Positions 39,782 through 40,050 of a stretch of DNA of 40,050 nt are shown in pieces. The notes beneath the pieces are model-generated. The model saw only the letters and a list, made by a program, of their open reading frames with translations. It made no database searches and was not told where the DNA came from. The first letter of the stretch is position 1; every line of letters begins with the position of its first letter. The position numbers and the translations under genes were made by a program. Source of the stretch: UBA1189 sp964570685 (lineage in GTDB: Bacteria; Bacteroidota; Bacteroidia; Bacteroidales; Bacteroidaceae); assembly GCA_964570685.1 (NCBI GenBank), contig CAZMZC010000029.1:1-40050 (forward strand), written 5' to 3'.

Positions 39782-40050
39782 TCTTCGTCATAGTTAACGT
39801 CATCGTACAGCCACAGGCTGTTTTATCGTCAACGTACACGCAAGGCGTGTTTACTTTTGTACTCGAGAAACGAATATCTCTTAGGGCATTTGCATTGACT
39901 TACCTTAAAGTTGTCACGAAGGAATAGCTGAATAATCTTGGTAGCGTGATTATGGTAAGTTTTTGAGTTAGATTCTACTTGTTGTTAGACAAAAATGGGC
40001 GCACCCGCAAAACCCTGTGTTTGTCTTCTTGTATATTTTTCTTATGTCAG
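39782..40050. other. Intergenic region at the window end with a candidate small RNA
   Basis: ACAGCC-ACA-GGCTGT plus TTTAT (39807-39826) repeats the hairpin at 36429-36443. TACTTTTG (39852-39859) is a -7 box with no open frame after it. ACTTACC (39898-39904) pairs with GGTAAGT (39954-39960) and TCACG (39914-39918) with CGTGA (39945-39949), followed by TTTTG. Near the end AGACAAA and TTTGTCT (about 39987-40026) form a further inverted repeat. No gene is recognised. Confidence 0.45.
39866..39966 (+). ncRNA. Candidate small RNA
   Basis: A promoter-like TACTTTTG at 39852-39859, nested stems (ACTTACC/GGTAAGT enclosing TCACG/CGTGA) and a T-run (39960-39964) outline a transcript of about 100 nt without coding potential. 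No known family is recognised. Confidence 0.3.

Overview
The window looks like a chromosomal segment from a Bacteroidales bacterium, with the Prevotellaceae/Bacteroidaceae the most likely families. The evidence is the family content (N-succinylornithine-type transcarbamylase, DUF4248 and VirE/BT4734-type island genes, imelysin lipoprotein, PspC and four-helix-bundle proteins) and many sites matching the Bacteroidota promoter (TAnnTTTG at -7, TTTG or TTG about 20 bp upstream). No rRNA or tRNA gene was recognised. All names rest on reading motifs and family resemblance; no search was run.

Layout. 1-2659: the tail of one FtsX/MacB-type permease and a complete paralogue. 2682-7339 (minus): pspC-argC-[inserted four-helix cassette]-argD-argF'-argB, an arginine operon with a good promoter at 7374-7405. 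7534-11076 (minus): an AraC regulator, then a compact acyl-AMP ligase/ACP/acyltransferase operon. 11743-16520 (plus): a PLD-type cardiolipin synthase, an MntP-like Mn exporter and a P-type Ca2+ ATPase. 16521-25800: an accessory island with a TOPRIM protein, an EcoRI-type adenine methylase overlapping a DUF262-HNH nuclease, a broken polyvalent-protein gene, DUF4248, a VirE/VapE-type helicase-primase and an HU-like protein. 25823-36299: a regulator with an RIC/hemerythrin-like domain fused to a LuxR HTH, divergent from a seven-gene envelope operon (porin, imelysin, di-haem oxidoreductase, porin, cytochrome c lipoprotein, Rid-like protein, ResB-CcsA). 36608-39655: an AAA ATPase and a hipBA toxin-antitoxin pair, each between related terminator/repeat sequences.

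How the genes work together. The arg genes form most of a linear arginine pathway, and position 90 of the transcarbamylase (Ala, not Glu) fits succinylated intermediates. The 26.9-36.3 kb operon puts outer-membrane porins, iron-linked imelysin, haem proteins and a complete System II haem-ligation protein in one transcription unit, opposite a regulator with a probable di-iron fold. A perfect-arm dyad lies in the shared promoter region and covers both -33 boxes.

Most notable non-coding structures: (1) a candidate replication origin directly after the VirE-like gene, with paired 9-bp iterons in inverted orientation around 97 bp containing about 20 G/C; (2) an inverted-repeat cassette carrying only a four-helix-bundle gene, inserted exactly between the argC stop and argD start; (3) degenerate tandem arrays with periods of 9 or 21-22 bp in several places, one inside the Ca2+ ATPase gene; (4) a nested inverted repeat in the leader of the methylase gene; (5) mirrored hairpin clusters bounding the restriction segment.
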